DNA from: Chloromonas sp. AAM2
Taxonomy: Eukaryota; Chlorophyta; Chlorophyceae; Chlamydomonadales; Chlamydomonadaceae
Direction: 5' to 3'
DNA: 64,000 nucleotides
Assembly: GCA_004335635.1 (NCBI GenBank)
Contig: QAXH01005564.1
Location: 37,634-101,633 of the forward strand
Made by a program: the position numbers and the translations under genes. The notes below the pieces were generated by a model. It saw nothing but the letters and a program-made list of their open reading frames with translations, was not told the DNA's origin and ran no database searches. Of this stretch, positions 12,725 through 23,725 are shown piece by piece. Within the stretch, counting starts at the first letter, position 1. Every line of letters starts with the position of its first letter.

Positions 12725-15700
12725 ATGCGTGCAACAGCAGACAGCCAGTGCCCTCAAAAGGTGTGTGCAACTGCTGCTAGAGCGCCGCTTGTTGCACACC
12801 CTTCGCTTCCTGACATGGATTGCCCCGGACACCTTCTGCTGCTCCACGCAGGCATGCGTACTAGACAGTGGATTGTGCCCCAGGCAGCTGCTGGGGCAGG
12901 TGAAGTAGGGCCTCATACCAGCAGCAGCAAACTCAAAGGCAAGCACAAGGCTCCAAAGCCACCTGCCACAGTAGATGTCAAGGGCTCAGATAACGGTTCG
13001 GCGGTGAGCACAGCCACGCTGGTGGCTTCACCACCTAGCAGCCCTGCAGGGGATGCCTTCGTCGCTGGAACTCAGGAAGCGGGGCAAGGACAGTCACTGG
13101 TGCGTGGCTGCAGGGCCGGGCAGTGAGAAGAGTAGCTGGGCAGTAGGCGGTGGAGCACTGGGCCCAGGCATACTCATAGTATGCACATCGCCCTAGCCAT
13201 CTTGAATCAGCAATGCAAGCTTTGATCACCCACGGGACATTATCCTACTGTCTGATACCCCAGGCTCGGTAGCAGGTTGAATTCTGCCACAGGTGCAGTG
13301 GACTGAGCATGCAGAGACGAGGCTAGGATTATCCATTGGTCTGGCATAGCCTGGTCAGAATCCAAGCGGAAGCAGTTTGAGCTTGTAGCCCTGAGTTAGT
13401 TATGTGAATGCTGACACAAAAGCAATTCTGTATGCACCGGTGCCCATGCAGGCTCCCTATATGGATGCTGTTGTCAAGGTGAGCGGAATTGGACATGCCA
13501 TCATGACTTTTAGGTGCGCACCATGGGGGCCGGACCTGGCGTTCATGGGGCGTAGCCAGATGCAAAGGCATGCCAGGTCTACAAAGGGGTGACTGATTGG
13601 AAAGATGGTGGTCCAATTCAGCAAGCAGAGATGGCGTGATGGAGAGTACAGGGACAAATCAAAAGACGAGCATCTGACAGGTGCAGCAAAGGCACTGAGG
13701 AAACAAAGCAAGGGGTCAAGCTCACCAGCATAGCGATGAGAGCATGGCTTTTTGCAGCCTGCAGGCGGTGCATCCCACCTCCTGCAGCACTCTGCTGACC
13801 CTCCTTTGCCCGCTTGTGTCAGGTGTACTGTGTGCACACGGAGTTCAACTACTCGCTGCCCTGGCAGCGCAAGCGGCAGGCCACCAGCACCTCCTCGGGC
13901 TTCGTGGCCACCTTCAACGGCAAGCGCTGTCTGCTCACAAACGCACACTCAGTGGACTACCACACGCAGGCAAGCAGGCGTGGATTGGCTGGGGGATCGG
14001 TGTCAGCCTAACCCTGACCCCCAAGCAACTGGTGCATGCAGGCAAGGGGACACGGGCAGACTTGGTCGGGCCAAGAGCAGGCATCGGTTCGTTCATTCAT
14101 TTTTCGGGGTGTGGGCTGACGCTTGCGCGGTTGTTCAACCTATGGAACATGGGCTGAGTCCAGCCGGAGCATTAGTTGTGACTCCACAGAGGAACAGCTT
14201 GCCTGTCATGCCAAACGGATAGTAAAAGTTTGGTAAGATGCGCAGTGCCAGTTCACCCTTTGTTCCCAAATGCGTACATTTCACGTGTAGGGGTGGATTT
14301 CAGCCATGTTGGCTATATCCGGCAAAGGTTGTTTGAAAGATTGCCGGTGGTGCTGTTTTTCTGCCGAGGCCGAGATTGGGGATTGTGAGCTGTGAGCGAT
14401 GGTGGCCAAAGAGCTAGTCAAACAGGTGGTGCCTTGCAGTTCACGAGCTGGAGGATTGGGCCAGTCCGGCCCAGCATGCCTGCGCAACATCCCCTAGTTG
14501 CACTGATTTGTGTTCAGGTCAAGGTGAAGCGTCGGGGCGATGACCGCAAGTTCCTGGCGCGAGTGCTTTCCATCGGTGTGGACTGCGACGTGGCGCTGAT
14601 AGACGTGGAGGAGGAGGAGTTCTGGCAGGGGGTCACGCCACTCACGTTCGGCCCGCTGCCCCGACTACAGGACGCGGTGGCGGTGGTGGGGTGGGTGAGG
14701 GCGAGTTTGGGGCCATGTCAGCTGGGGTGGGTGAGGGAAGAATGGCTGCAGCATCTGCCCAGGGTACCACGCCACGCATTGCACCTGGGTTGCTTTCATT
14801 ATACCCACATGTGTCTGCTGTCAGGGTGCCATCCATGATCACCGGAGACGGCCGATTTTGGTCCGTCTCCGTCTCCGTCTCCGTCTCCGTCTCCGTCTCC
14901 GTCTCCGTCTCCGTCTCCGTCTCCGCCGTCTCCCGTCTCCCGGACGGGGTAGAAACCGAAAAGTGCCACGTGCCGGTTACAGTGCTTTTAGTGCTTTTGA
15001 CGCTTGCTTAGCCTAACACATTGCTAGCCACACATTGCCGCTGATGTTGACGATGTTGCAGAGGCTATTGGCGCCATCTTCATGAAAGTTTGAAGTCTGA
15101 AAAAGCCCGAAACTGCCCGAAACCAGCCTAAAAATTCAAAATTCGCCTGACGGTTTTGAAACGTGGGAGACGGGAGACGGCCAGGGGTGGCCGTCTCCGT
15201 CTCCGTCTTCGTCTCCGTCTCCGTCTCCCGTCTCCGGTGATCATGGTGCCATCCAATCATCGTCCCGCGACGCAATTCAACAACAAGGCCAGTTGTGTCC
15301 GCTCACTGAGGGTACAAAAGTCATGACTATTTTAGATGCCTTACCCCACTGCTGTTGCTTTTGCACGGCTCAAGAGGTAGCTTGCAAGCACGGAGAGGCA
15401 ACGGTGCAGCACGGGGTTAGGGTTAGGGTTAGGGTTAGGGTTAGGGTTAGGGCCTAACCCTAACCCTTAACCCTAACCCCTTTTATTTTGGTAGATGTGA
15501 CTAGGACACCGTTGAGCAAGCCAGCCCCTGGCCATGCAGCCTGGACATGTTGCATCCCTTGTTTGGTTCATGTTTGCAGTTATCCCATCGGCGGCGACAC
15601 CATCAGCGTCACAGCCGGCGTGGTTTCCCGCATCGAGGTGACGGACTATGCACACGGGTCCACTGATCTGCTCGCCATTCAGATTGACGCGGCAATCAAC

Positions 15701-18523
15701 GGGGGCAACAGCGGGGGCCCCGTGCTCAACGCTAGGGGCGAGTGCTGCGGCATTGCGTTCCAGGTGAGATGAGGTGGGGTGAGGGCTCGGACAGAAGAGA
15801 TGCAGAAGATGGCGGCTGCAATGGGTTGACTGGTTTTAAGCCAGTTTGCACGTATGAGGCAAGAGTGAAAAATGAGTCCGTCTGTTCTGTCCCATCGCTG
15901 AGAATTTGTGATTGGGCAGCCTTCTGGGCGTCAGGTGACTGGAATCCATTCTTGTATGTTGAGATACCTGGACTGACTCACTGTCCCACATACACCGAGT
16001 TGACAAACTGGGCATGTATGGTGGCCCCTTCATCGAAGTGGAACACATCTGTTCCGTTCGGCTTGTACCTGCCCTTGGCGAGCAGATGCTGGCCGCCTGC
16101 TGGTGCCTGTGTCTATGCGCCAGTAATTATGTACACAGACGAACACATGTGTGGTTCCACCCGGGGAATTGACTATCCACCAGGTGCTGACCAAGGGACT
16201 GTGGTGTCCTGATGCACACAGGCGCTTGTGGGCTCGGATGTGGAGAACGTTGGGTACGTGATCCCCACCCCCGTGGTGCACCACTTCCTGACGGACTACT
16301 GGGGCACGGGCGCATTCAGTGGCTTCCCCGCCCTGGGCGTGCAGTGGCAGCGCATGGAAAGCGACGCGCTCAGGAGAGCGTACGGCATGACACGCGGGCA
16401 AAAAGGTGGGCAGGGGCAGAGGAATGTCAGACTACAGGACTGGCAGCCAGGGCATGTGTAGGCGGTGCATGAAACAGCAGCCCTAGCTCACTCCACGAAA
16501 CCAGAAGTGTGCACCCAACATAATCAAACTGCCATGCTGCACCACCCATCCAGCGGCTTCCTTGGCCCCTGGTGCTCTGCAGGCGTGTTGGTGCGCAACA
16601 TCAACCCCACCAGCGCAGCGGCTGCTCAGCTCATGCCCGATGACGTCATCCTCTCCTTCGACGGGGTGGACATCAGCAACGACGGAACCGTGCCCTTCCG
16701 AACAGGGGAGCGCATCGCCTTCTCCTACCTCATATCCAACAAGGTAAGCAGCTGGTGTGCTGCAGGCACATCCATGGTGCTGGCAAACCCTGAATCAGGA
16801 GTCCGACTCTGACACACACAGGATGTGTTCAGTAACATACAGGGTCTTTTCTCCGGCAGATGTTTCTCATGCACCGATGGTGGTTTTTACATGGGCTGGT
16901 GCTTGTGCGGTCATCTTGCTCCTGGCCTGTGTGGCATGGGTTGGATACCACTCTGAGCGACATCTCTCGAGGAACAGCCGTGTCATGCCAAAGGAACAGC
17001 TGGCCAGGCTATACCAGATGAAACACCAGGTCATGCCAACTCTCACTATCGTGTGCACATCAAATCAAAATCTGTGCTGTTTTCTAGCCAGCAAGCATGT
17101 GATTAAGAATGACATCGCAGTGATGCTATCGGGCACACCAGCACATGTGTCATTGCCCTTGTGCGCAGTACGTTGGCGATGAGTGTGTGCTGCGTGTGCT
17201 GCGCGGCGGACAGGTCCTGGAGCTGACCGTCAAGTGAGTGATGCAATCCTATAGCGGTAAAAAGCTCCCATTGTACAATGACAGAGACACACACGGTCTG
17301 TGCCTGACCATCCCCCTTGTGTGGCACAAGATAGCCCTCAGCTAATGCAATCGCACGCCTACACAACACAGTAACCAAATCCGGACACATTTGGTTGAGG
17401 CGTCCTTGTCGTGCGCTCCCTACTTGGCAGCATACCCCGGGTCAGCAACCCTGATCGTGCGCACCAGCACCTGGGTCACACCAGCAGGTCACCTCGTTCA
17501 CATGACATGTCTATCCAACCGCTATCGCAAACCAGTTCAGTTCAGCCGCTGCTCATGTGCAGGCTTTCTAAACCAACCGCCCTCATCCCTCCCCACCTGA
17601 GCAACCGTGACCCCCCCTACTTTATCGTCGCTGGCCTGGTCTTCACCTCGGTCAGCGAGCCGTACCTCCAGTCAGAGTACGGCGCCGATTACGCCACCGA
17701 TGCGCCCGTCAAGCTCCTGGAGCAGCTCTACCACGGGCTGCCCAAGTAAGACCACACACATGGAGTGGGCCTCAGCTTCACGCATAGAGCGATTGGCTCA
17801 AAGAATTGGGTTGTGTTCCCTGTGCACATGTTGTGCGGCCAGCTGACCGGGAACAAGGAGTGCCTCCGCTTCGGTACTTCACCAACTTGTGCTTTGACCA
17901 CTGCGTTCATTGGTATTCATCTCATTGGGCTGGGTGTGGTGTGTTTGAGTGCAGGAACAGCGACGAGGAGGTGGTGGTGCTGAGCCAAGTGCTGGCATGC
18001 GATGCAACGCTGGGCTACGAAGACATCTACAACGTGCAGGTGGGATTGCAGACAACAGTACAACTATCACGTAGAGGTCATGAAAGCTCCAATCGTGATC
18101 ACTCGTCAACAGGCGGGCATGCTTCAGCCATTGGACACTGCACAACTTGTCCGGAGAAGCATTTCAAGGTTGATAAGGAACTGTGTGAGGCGGCATTTAT
18201 GCAACCAACAGTTGATGTCTGCCGCTTGCCACAAGCCAGGCTTAACTTGCAGATTGAATGGTGCCTTGCGTCGCCGTGACCAGGCGCTGCGCTTTAACGG
18301 CGTTCCGTTGCGGAACTTGCGGCACCTGGCTGAGCTAGTGGCAGCCTGCCAGGAGCCCTACATGCGCTGGGACCTGGACTACCAAGAAGTGGTGGTGCTG
18401 GAGACCAGACTGGCCCTGGCAGCAACACCTGACGTGATGGCCTCACACTCCGTGCCCTTCCTCATGAGTGCGCAGCTCAGGCAGTCAGGACTCGTGTGGC
18501 CACCGGCACAGCTATCCAGCTGA
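12725..18523 (+). CDS. Deg/HtrA-family serine protease (plant DEG2/DEG9 type)
   Basis: ATP-independent serine endopeptidase of the plant Deg2/Deg9 subgroup. Exons: 12725-13099, 13452-13478 (27 nt), 13823-13969, 14518-14690, 15580-15763, 16222-16405, 16583-16743, 17169-17233, 17563-17745, 17955-18039, 18284-18523; phases agree (607 aa if the first ATG is used). Catalytic His is in [11 protein letters not shown], Asp in [10 protein letters not shown] and Ser in [11 protein letters not shown]. The subgroup hallmark [10 protein letters not shown] follows the exon 4/5 junction. A PDZ domain ([20 protein letters not shown]) comes next, then the second PDZ-like module with [28 protein letters not shown] and [18 protein letters not shown]. 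The N-terminus is Lys/Pro/Ser-rich; ATGs at 12815 and 12854 are alternative starts, and localisation (chloroplast or nucleus) is not decided. Intron 3 uses a GC donor (CAG|GCAAGC). Intron 4 carries a MITE and a telomeric tract. Confidence 0.92.
14834..15245. mobile_element. hAT-like MITE with 8-bp target-site duplication, inside an intron
   Basis: The 412-bp unit begins CATGATCACCGGAGACGG and ends with the exact reverse complement, an 18-bp perfect terminal inverted repeat. It is flanked on both sides by the same 8 bp, GTGCCATC (14826-14833 and 15246-15253). An 8-bp duplication is characteristic of hAT-superfamily insertions. The interior has no coding capacity and holds arrays of the hexamer CCGTCT (about 14863-14935 and 15191-15235). 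It lies wholly within intron 4 of the Deg gene. Confidence 0.8.
14861..14936. repeat. CCGTCT hexamer microsatellite
   Basis: About twelve near-perfect tandem copies of CCGTCT. They also read as an open Ser-Val repeat, which is not a gene. A shorter related array lies near 15191-15235 inside the same MITE. Confidence 0.9.
15413..15480. repeat. Head-to-head interstitial telomeric repeat
   Basis: About six copies of TTAGGG (15413-15452) are followed immediately by about four copies of the complementary CCCTAA (15453-15480), with one AACCCTTAACCC irregularity. The order TTAGGG then CCCTAA is that of two chromosome ends joined end to end. It sits about 100 bp upstream of exon 5 of the Deg gene, within its fourth intron. 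The tract could fold into a hairpin, and the G-strand could form a quadruplex. Confidence 0.9.
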
Positions 18524-19180
18524 CGGCGTTGATACATGGACCAGTGCGGCTTAGGGTAGCGCTCGGATGTACTTTCACCTCGCAGGTTCTGTGTGGAGTG
18601 GCCAGTGATTCCCAACCGCTGCCCTGCAAGCAACGAATGTATAATGCTATTCATATGATCCCGCACTCCCTCATGCATCATTACACGAACACCCAGACTG
18701 TCTTCCTCTGTGCCCTACCACGCCTGTCACCCTTCGGTGTCAGTTATTAGGGCCAGTGCAAGCGGCAAGGATGAAGTGAGATACCGAGTGCTTATGCTTG
18801 TGCAGCGTGGTTGTTTGGCCGGTGCGCATGCCATTGCTGGCAGTTTAACATGCCAAAAGCCTAGGGTTACTAGGGTACGTGGCCTAGGTTAGGGTGAGCT
18901 GCACAGGAATCCGTCCGATTCGAGCAGCCCTGCAGGTCTTACACCATTATGAGCGTCTGAACAACCGCAGCCCTTCCAACGCTCAGCAACGTGCCTTTTT
19001 ACACACTTAGCAGCATGACGACTGAAAAGTGATCATCGCCCAAATGGCAATTGTGAAGCAACCAAGGCGCGGTCAAGCGGTATCCTCAATTCACACACGC
19101 GCATCATCGATCCAGTTTGCTGATCAGAATCTAATCCACATCACTAAACCCTGGTGATATCTTCAGAAGCACTGGCGCCC
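18524..19180. other. Spacer between Deg and mL46 genes
   Basis: No gene is seen. It must contain the 3' UTR of the Deg gene and the 5' region of mL46. A cluster of short TAGGGT-like words (about 18862-18896) is only loosely telomere-like. Confidence 0.45.
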
Positions 19181-20283
19181 ATGCTGGCGGCATTGCGGCG
19201 GAGTTTCCTCAGCAAGACAGAGTGGCAGGCATCACAACTGCTTCGGGGATTCAGTGCAGAAGCGGTGCGTGGCAGCCAAGTCATGCAGCACGCTGCAGTC
19301 AAGCTGCCACATGCACATGAATTTTGAATGTCGTTCTTTCAGGCCGCTGCACAGCCAGCTGATGCATCCGATGCACCAGTTATCCATGTGGCATGCGTCC
19401 TGGAGCGATTGCCGGTGAGTGGCCGAGCAAGCAGTCTGCTGTGTCCTGATCTCCTGCTGCGTGCATGTGCAGCCAGTTCTCAATCCTCACACCGTTAGGT
19501 GGCACGGCCACCAACAGTTGTGCCATCAGCAACAGTGTGCGTGTGTGATCATGTCACAGATAGTTGCTGGCAACCCTCCTGCATGGGAGGCTGACTACCA
19601 CGACTGGGTGCTGCAACACCAGATCAAGCAAGGAACGCGCTCCGACTACCCTGAAGTGGTGTGTGTGACAGGCAGCAGCTTGGAACGTGTGGAAACTCGA
19701 GCTCAGCCGCATGTTGTGCAGTCAGTTCAAGGCCATCCATGCAGACAGGCAGCTGGGTACCTGACGGTAGTGTGGCCTGCATTGTGGCATGATCAGATGC
19801 GTGGCTTGTCAACGCACTTTTGCCAGCTTTTGCTCACTGATACCATGAATAGCATGCATTCCTAGCGTCAGGCACCACACCAGCCATCAGGCAGATGTCG
19901 TGTCAAAGTCACAAGTGGTGTACGTACCTGCATGTGCCTTGCTATCCGCAGAAGCACATCTACGCACCAATGTCCGACGCACGCAGCAAGGAGCAGAGCA
20001 AAGCTCAGCGGCCATCCGCCGCTCCCACACAGGTGAGCTCCAGACCCCATGCCAAGGGCTAGCCCGGACAGCATGCCACTGGTTGCCATGCAAGCTTTCC
20101 CATGCGTGATAGACATGCGTGGGCTGCCTGAACCACTTGAGCACCCTGCATGCTCATGACATGCACCACATGGTGTGTCCACAGGAGGCTGGCCCAGCCG
20201 TGCCCCTCACACCCGCTGACGCAGCCAAGGATTTAAGGTGTGTCAGCACTGGCAGGGCTGTTGCTACGTCGGGTGCGCCTTGT

Positions 20284-20314
<31 letters not shown>

Positions 20315-21745
20315 AGCAGCCATTCTGTTGATGACATTTTCGTCATCCACCTCTTTTCACCATTTGGGACAGCAGGTCCTGCTGCATGGCATCAGATTTG
20401 CTCATACGTACTAGGTACTCCATAGATTACTGAGCAGCCCTGCCGCACAGCTGGCTAAGCTTTGCTTCCTTCCCAGCGTCGGTTAGTTTGGTGTTCGATG
20501 GCATGCATGGTTCAAGTTCATTCATCACGCAGAGGTACAACCGGACTGTACATCCAGCTGCATGTCTGGCACTGGTTTTTTCCATAGGAGCATGCGTCGT
20601 GCGCTGAATGAGCGGCTGTACCTGCTGGTGCGGCAGCCGCTGCCAAACAGCACTGCGGAGTGGCACTTCCCCCATGCACAGCTGCAAGAAGGGGAGTCCA
20701 TACGGTAAGCGCTGCAAGGCACAAGCACATGCAACGCGTGGTCCAGCTGTGTTAAGTATCTGTGTGTTAGGCTAAGTGTGGTGGCACTGCCACTTCCCTG
20801 GCTCATTACGTGTATTTGCCAGGGAGATTGAAAGCAGCCGCATAGACAACAGAGTCCAGGTCTTCGGATTGGCCTCAGCCCCCATCAGAAGATCCCACGT
20901 CCAGACTGATTCCAGCTTGTGATGCATCGTGCGCTGTGTTTGTGGGCACGTGCAGGGACACGTGTGAACGCGCCCTGTTCTCCACCATAGGTCAGAAGTA
21001 CCCCACATACTTCATAGGCAACGCACCCATGGCGCACGTCACCCTCTCGCCCTCAGGTGCGCTGTCACACGCGTGCACAGGGGCTAGCCACCACACAGCA
21101 CCAGGCTACCATCAGCCGGCTAGCAAAACAAGCACTGCTTCTTCGTCATATGTTGCGTCCATTCATCAAATGCATCGCATCCAGTGCACGCCCAGCTTAC
21201 CACGCTAACCTGGTGTTGGTGCTTCTCTGCCAACAACACGGTTTCCAAGCTGCATGATTCTGAAAAGCATGTGCACGTGTTTGTGTGGTTTAGCCAGGCG
21301 GACTAACAGAACGGTGTTCAACTGTTGCGGACAGGACTGTGGCCAATCACTTTACGCATTGTGTTGAGTCTGCTTGGGACTGCTTGGGACTGCTTGGGAC
21401 TGCTAATGTTTACTGCATGCATTGTGTTAAGCCCTGTCCGCTGCCTGCACCCTGATTACTATGTGTATTGTGCATCGGTTGTTTTCGCTGCCCGCACTCC
21501 TGGTCGCAGGGTCTCAGTTGTTCTTCATGCTAGCCCAGGCTGTGGACGACCCCTGGGGCCCGCTGACCCTGCCCCCCGGCAGCCCCGCCAGCGCCTACGC
21601 CTGGGTCACACGGCAGGAGGCCATGGGGCTCATGGCAGACACGCGCACGGCAGAGCAGAGCAACCTCAGACAATCAGAAGGCAGGGACACGGGTTCAACC
21701 CGTGCTGTCAGCATGGCACAGCTGCTGCCTCTCATGCTGCCATGA
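19181..21745 (+). CDS. Mitochondrial large-subunit ribosomal protein mL46
   Basis: Structural protein of the mitochondrial ribosome's large subunit, with a degenerate Nudix fold. Exons: 19181-19264, 19343-19414, 19560-19658, 19952-20032, 20185-20237, 20588-20704, 20956-21056, 21510-21745; phases agree (280 aa). The N-terminus MLAALRRSFLSKTEW...RGFSAEA is Arg/Ser-rich without acidic residues at the start, as in a mitochondrial presequence. VIHVACVLERLP is the family's first conserved block. The Nudix-like region reads RALNERLYLLVRQPLPN, AEWHFPHAQLQEGESIR, then YFIGNAPMAHV and QLFFMLAQ, with AYAWVTRQE near the end. The last roughly 35 residues, after the WVTRQE block, are not recognisable. The exon 3 donor (GTG|GTGTGT) is the least certain junction. 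A TGTAA word at 21986-21990 is a candidate green-algal polyadenylation signal. Confidence 0.88.
20284..20320. repeat. CAT/CAG trinucleotide repeat in mL46 intron 5
   Basis: Six to seven CAT units pass directly into six CAG units. The tract is intronic, between exons 5 and 6. Confidence 0.9.
21371..21400. repeat. 10-bp tandem repeat in mL46 intron 7
   Basis: Three perfect copies of TGCTTGGGAC. Confidence 0.9.
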
Positions 21746-22221
21746 CAGCACAACCAATTCCATGGCCACAAGCCAACACCGCGCTCAAGTCGCTGTGGCA
21801 AGCAGATGATGCTTGTTGCGTTATGACGAGCATCAGCTTGCCGCACCTGTGACTTGTCGCATGAAGGGCTGCTGCTGCCACACCAGTTCCTACCCAAAGA
21901 TCATTCCCGCGCATTCTCAGGGCACCCATGCTTTCCAGTCTCAGTGCGTCTGGCCATGTGTCACACCAGGCTAGTAGAGTTCCTGTGTAAGAGAATTCAG
22001 TGAGTCCACTGCCCACACTGAAGTGACGAGTGTTTTGCAAACATGACGGGCATGATTCACATCGGTCAGTACGCCCTTTGCAGTCGAAGCCTGCACCTGT
22101 GTTTTGTCGCTTCCGTTTTGTTTTGCACGCTTTCGTCACGAAAGACTGCTAGGCCACATCAATAACTGCCATGAAACGACAGCAGGCGGTCGAGAAGGAC
22201 TGTGAAGAATTAACAGTGTAT

Positions 22222-22929
22222 TGCACACCATGAAGCACGTCCAACGCAAATATCAACTATTTGCGCAAGTTGCAGAGATTTTCCTACTAGTAGTGAAGGG
22301 AAACTAGCCATGTCAGCCAGGGTGAGGCCCTTGTGGCTCTGGCAAATTCTTACGCAAGGGCAGCCACTAGGAAATCAGCCCAGTTCATATACTATCAATA
22401 GGGGCCGTCACTAGGAAATCAGCCCAATTCATTCAACGGCCAGGGCAATGCTGAGTTGGTCAAGCTTCGAGAGTCTACAGGGTCTACGGTGGTTTGCCCT
22501 GATCCAACGACACGTTGGAAAACGTGTCGTGGGGTTCCTACGTCACGCCCATGGTTGTCAAATGATAAACTGCACCATGGTTCTCAAATGGGATTTTTGT
22601 AATACAACGAGCGGTCAGCTGCATGCAGGCTGTGATCACTGTGTGTTGGCCGAGCCTCTGTGCTGGTTGAGAGGAAAGGGGCTTGGCAATTGCAGCCTCA
22701 AGCTGTTTGGTTTTTGTGGTCACTGTCGCAAGGAGCAGCGTGAGAGCAGGGGCCGCAATGACAACATCGGCTTGAAGACTGTCATCAAGCCCTCTAGACA
22801 CATGACGAAATGCATGCCATGCGCTCTGACGTGCCATGCAGAGAAGAATTGAAGATTCTTGTTAAACAAACCCCTCGGGCTGGAAGGCTGTGACAGGCCT
22901 ATGTGGCTGTGCACTCCCGCCTTGTAAGC
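22222..22929. mobile_element. Diverged copy of the 2230-2572 MITE family
   Basis: The left 120 bp match the left arm of the 2230 element, starting TGCACACCATGAAGCACGTC, with scattered differences. The right end (22905-22929) matches the outer inverted repeat in the opposite orientation. The outermost bases of the left repeat are missing. The interior is longer than in the first copy. Confidence 0.55.
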
Positions 22930-23059
22930 AATCCCTAAGATCTCAGCTGAGCGTTGCTCATTCGCTCGTACACGATGGGATGTCATGCAGTACAGCAATG
23001 CACAGATGTCGCAGACTAGGCAGACACGTGAGCAACCGCTCGGAGTTTGCTGCTTCCTT

Positions 23060-23272
23060 ACCATCAAAGTTCTCAACCACCGGCTCATCATGGCATGAAC
23101 AGCTTCCGTTCAACAACAGCAAAGCACACAAGGCACAGCATTTTCAAAAGCACAGCCGGGCCTGTCACAAGCTTTCTTTTGGCTGCTGTACACGCTGCCC
23201 TCTGCCCAACTTGGTTGGACGGGTTGGAATCCCTCCCCTCTTGTGAGCGATGTTGGTTGAGAACTTTGATGG
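23060..23272. repeat. Inverted-repeat pair, about 22 bp arms
   Basis: ACCATCAAAGTTCTCAACCA near 23061-23081 is mirrored by TGGTTGAGAACTTTGATGGT near 23253-23272. The 200-bp unit may be another small MITE. The adjacent phrase GGTTGGACGGGTTGGAATCC (near 23212) recurs in similar form near 58054. Confidence 0.55.
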
Positions 23273-23725
23273 TTGCGCACTGTCAGCAAGCAGCTCACAG
23301 GTGGCCGGCTGGTGCTGCTGGTGGCTGCTTTTATATATATGATTAAGCTGTTATACATGATTGAGCACATGCAGTCTCTACCCTTGGACAAGCTTGGCTT
23401 GTTGGTGCAAGCACGCTGCGTGCTGTCTTCCTTCGTTTACGTGGAACAACGCTCACTCACCTGAGATCGAACCCTGTGCTGATGTCTTTCCTGTGGAAAC
23501 CGATACTGGAAATCGACACTGCGAAAGGGAAGCTGAGCCCTCTGCTTTTTCCATCTCTTTTCACGGGAGGTGCGAAGTCAAGGAAAACGCACGTCAAGAG
23601 CTCACTCAATAAGAGTCCAACTCGCGCAGATGCGGACGCTCAGGATTCGAACAGAAAAAGCATATACAGACCATAGTCGACACACCATCCACAGGTCTAC
23701 TGCGCGCTTCCAGGTCGCTTTAGAG

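Larger units (their letters stand above)
21746..23725. other. Repeat-containing spacer upstream of the first amylase
   Basis: No gene is recognised. It carries a diverged copy of the MITE family (22222-22929), a direct repeat of about 23 bp beginning CACTAGGAAATCAGCCCA (near 22365 and 22412), and an inverted-repeat pair (23060-23272). Its right end is the 5' region of the first amylase gene. Confidence 0.45.

Noticed and set aside
12485..12946. Overlapping long frames on both strands just upstream of or over the Deg N-terminus
   Set aside because: Neither resembles a known protein; at most part of it is a 5' exon of the Deg gene.
14691..15011. Open frame with a Ser-Val repeat on the plus strand
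   Set aside because: It is produced by the CCGTCT microsatellite inside the MITE, which lies in an intron of the Deg gene.
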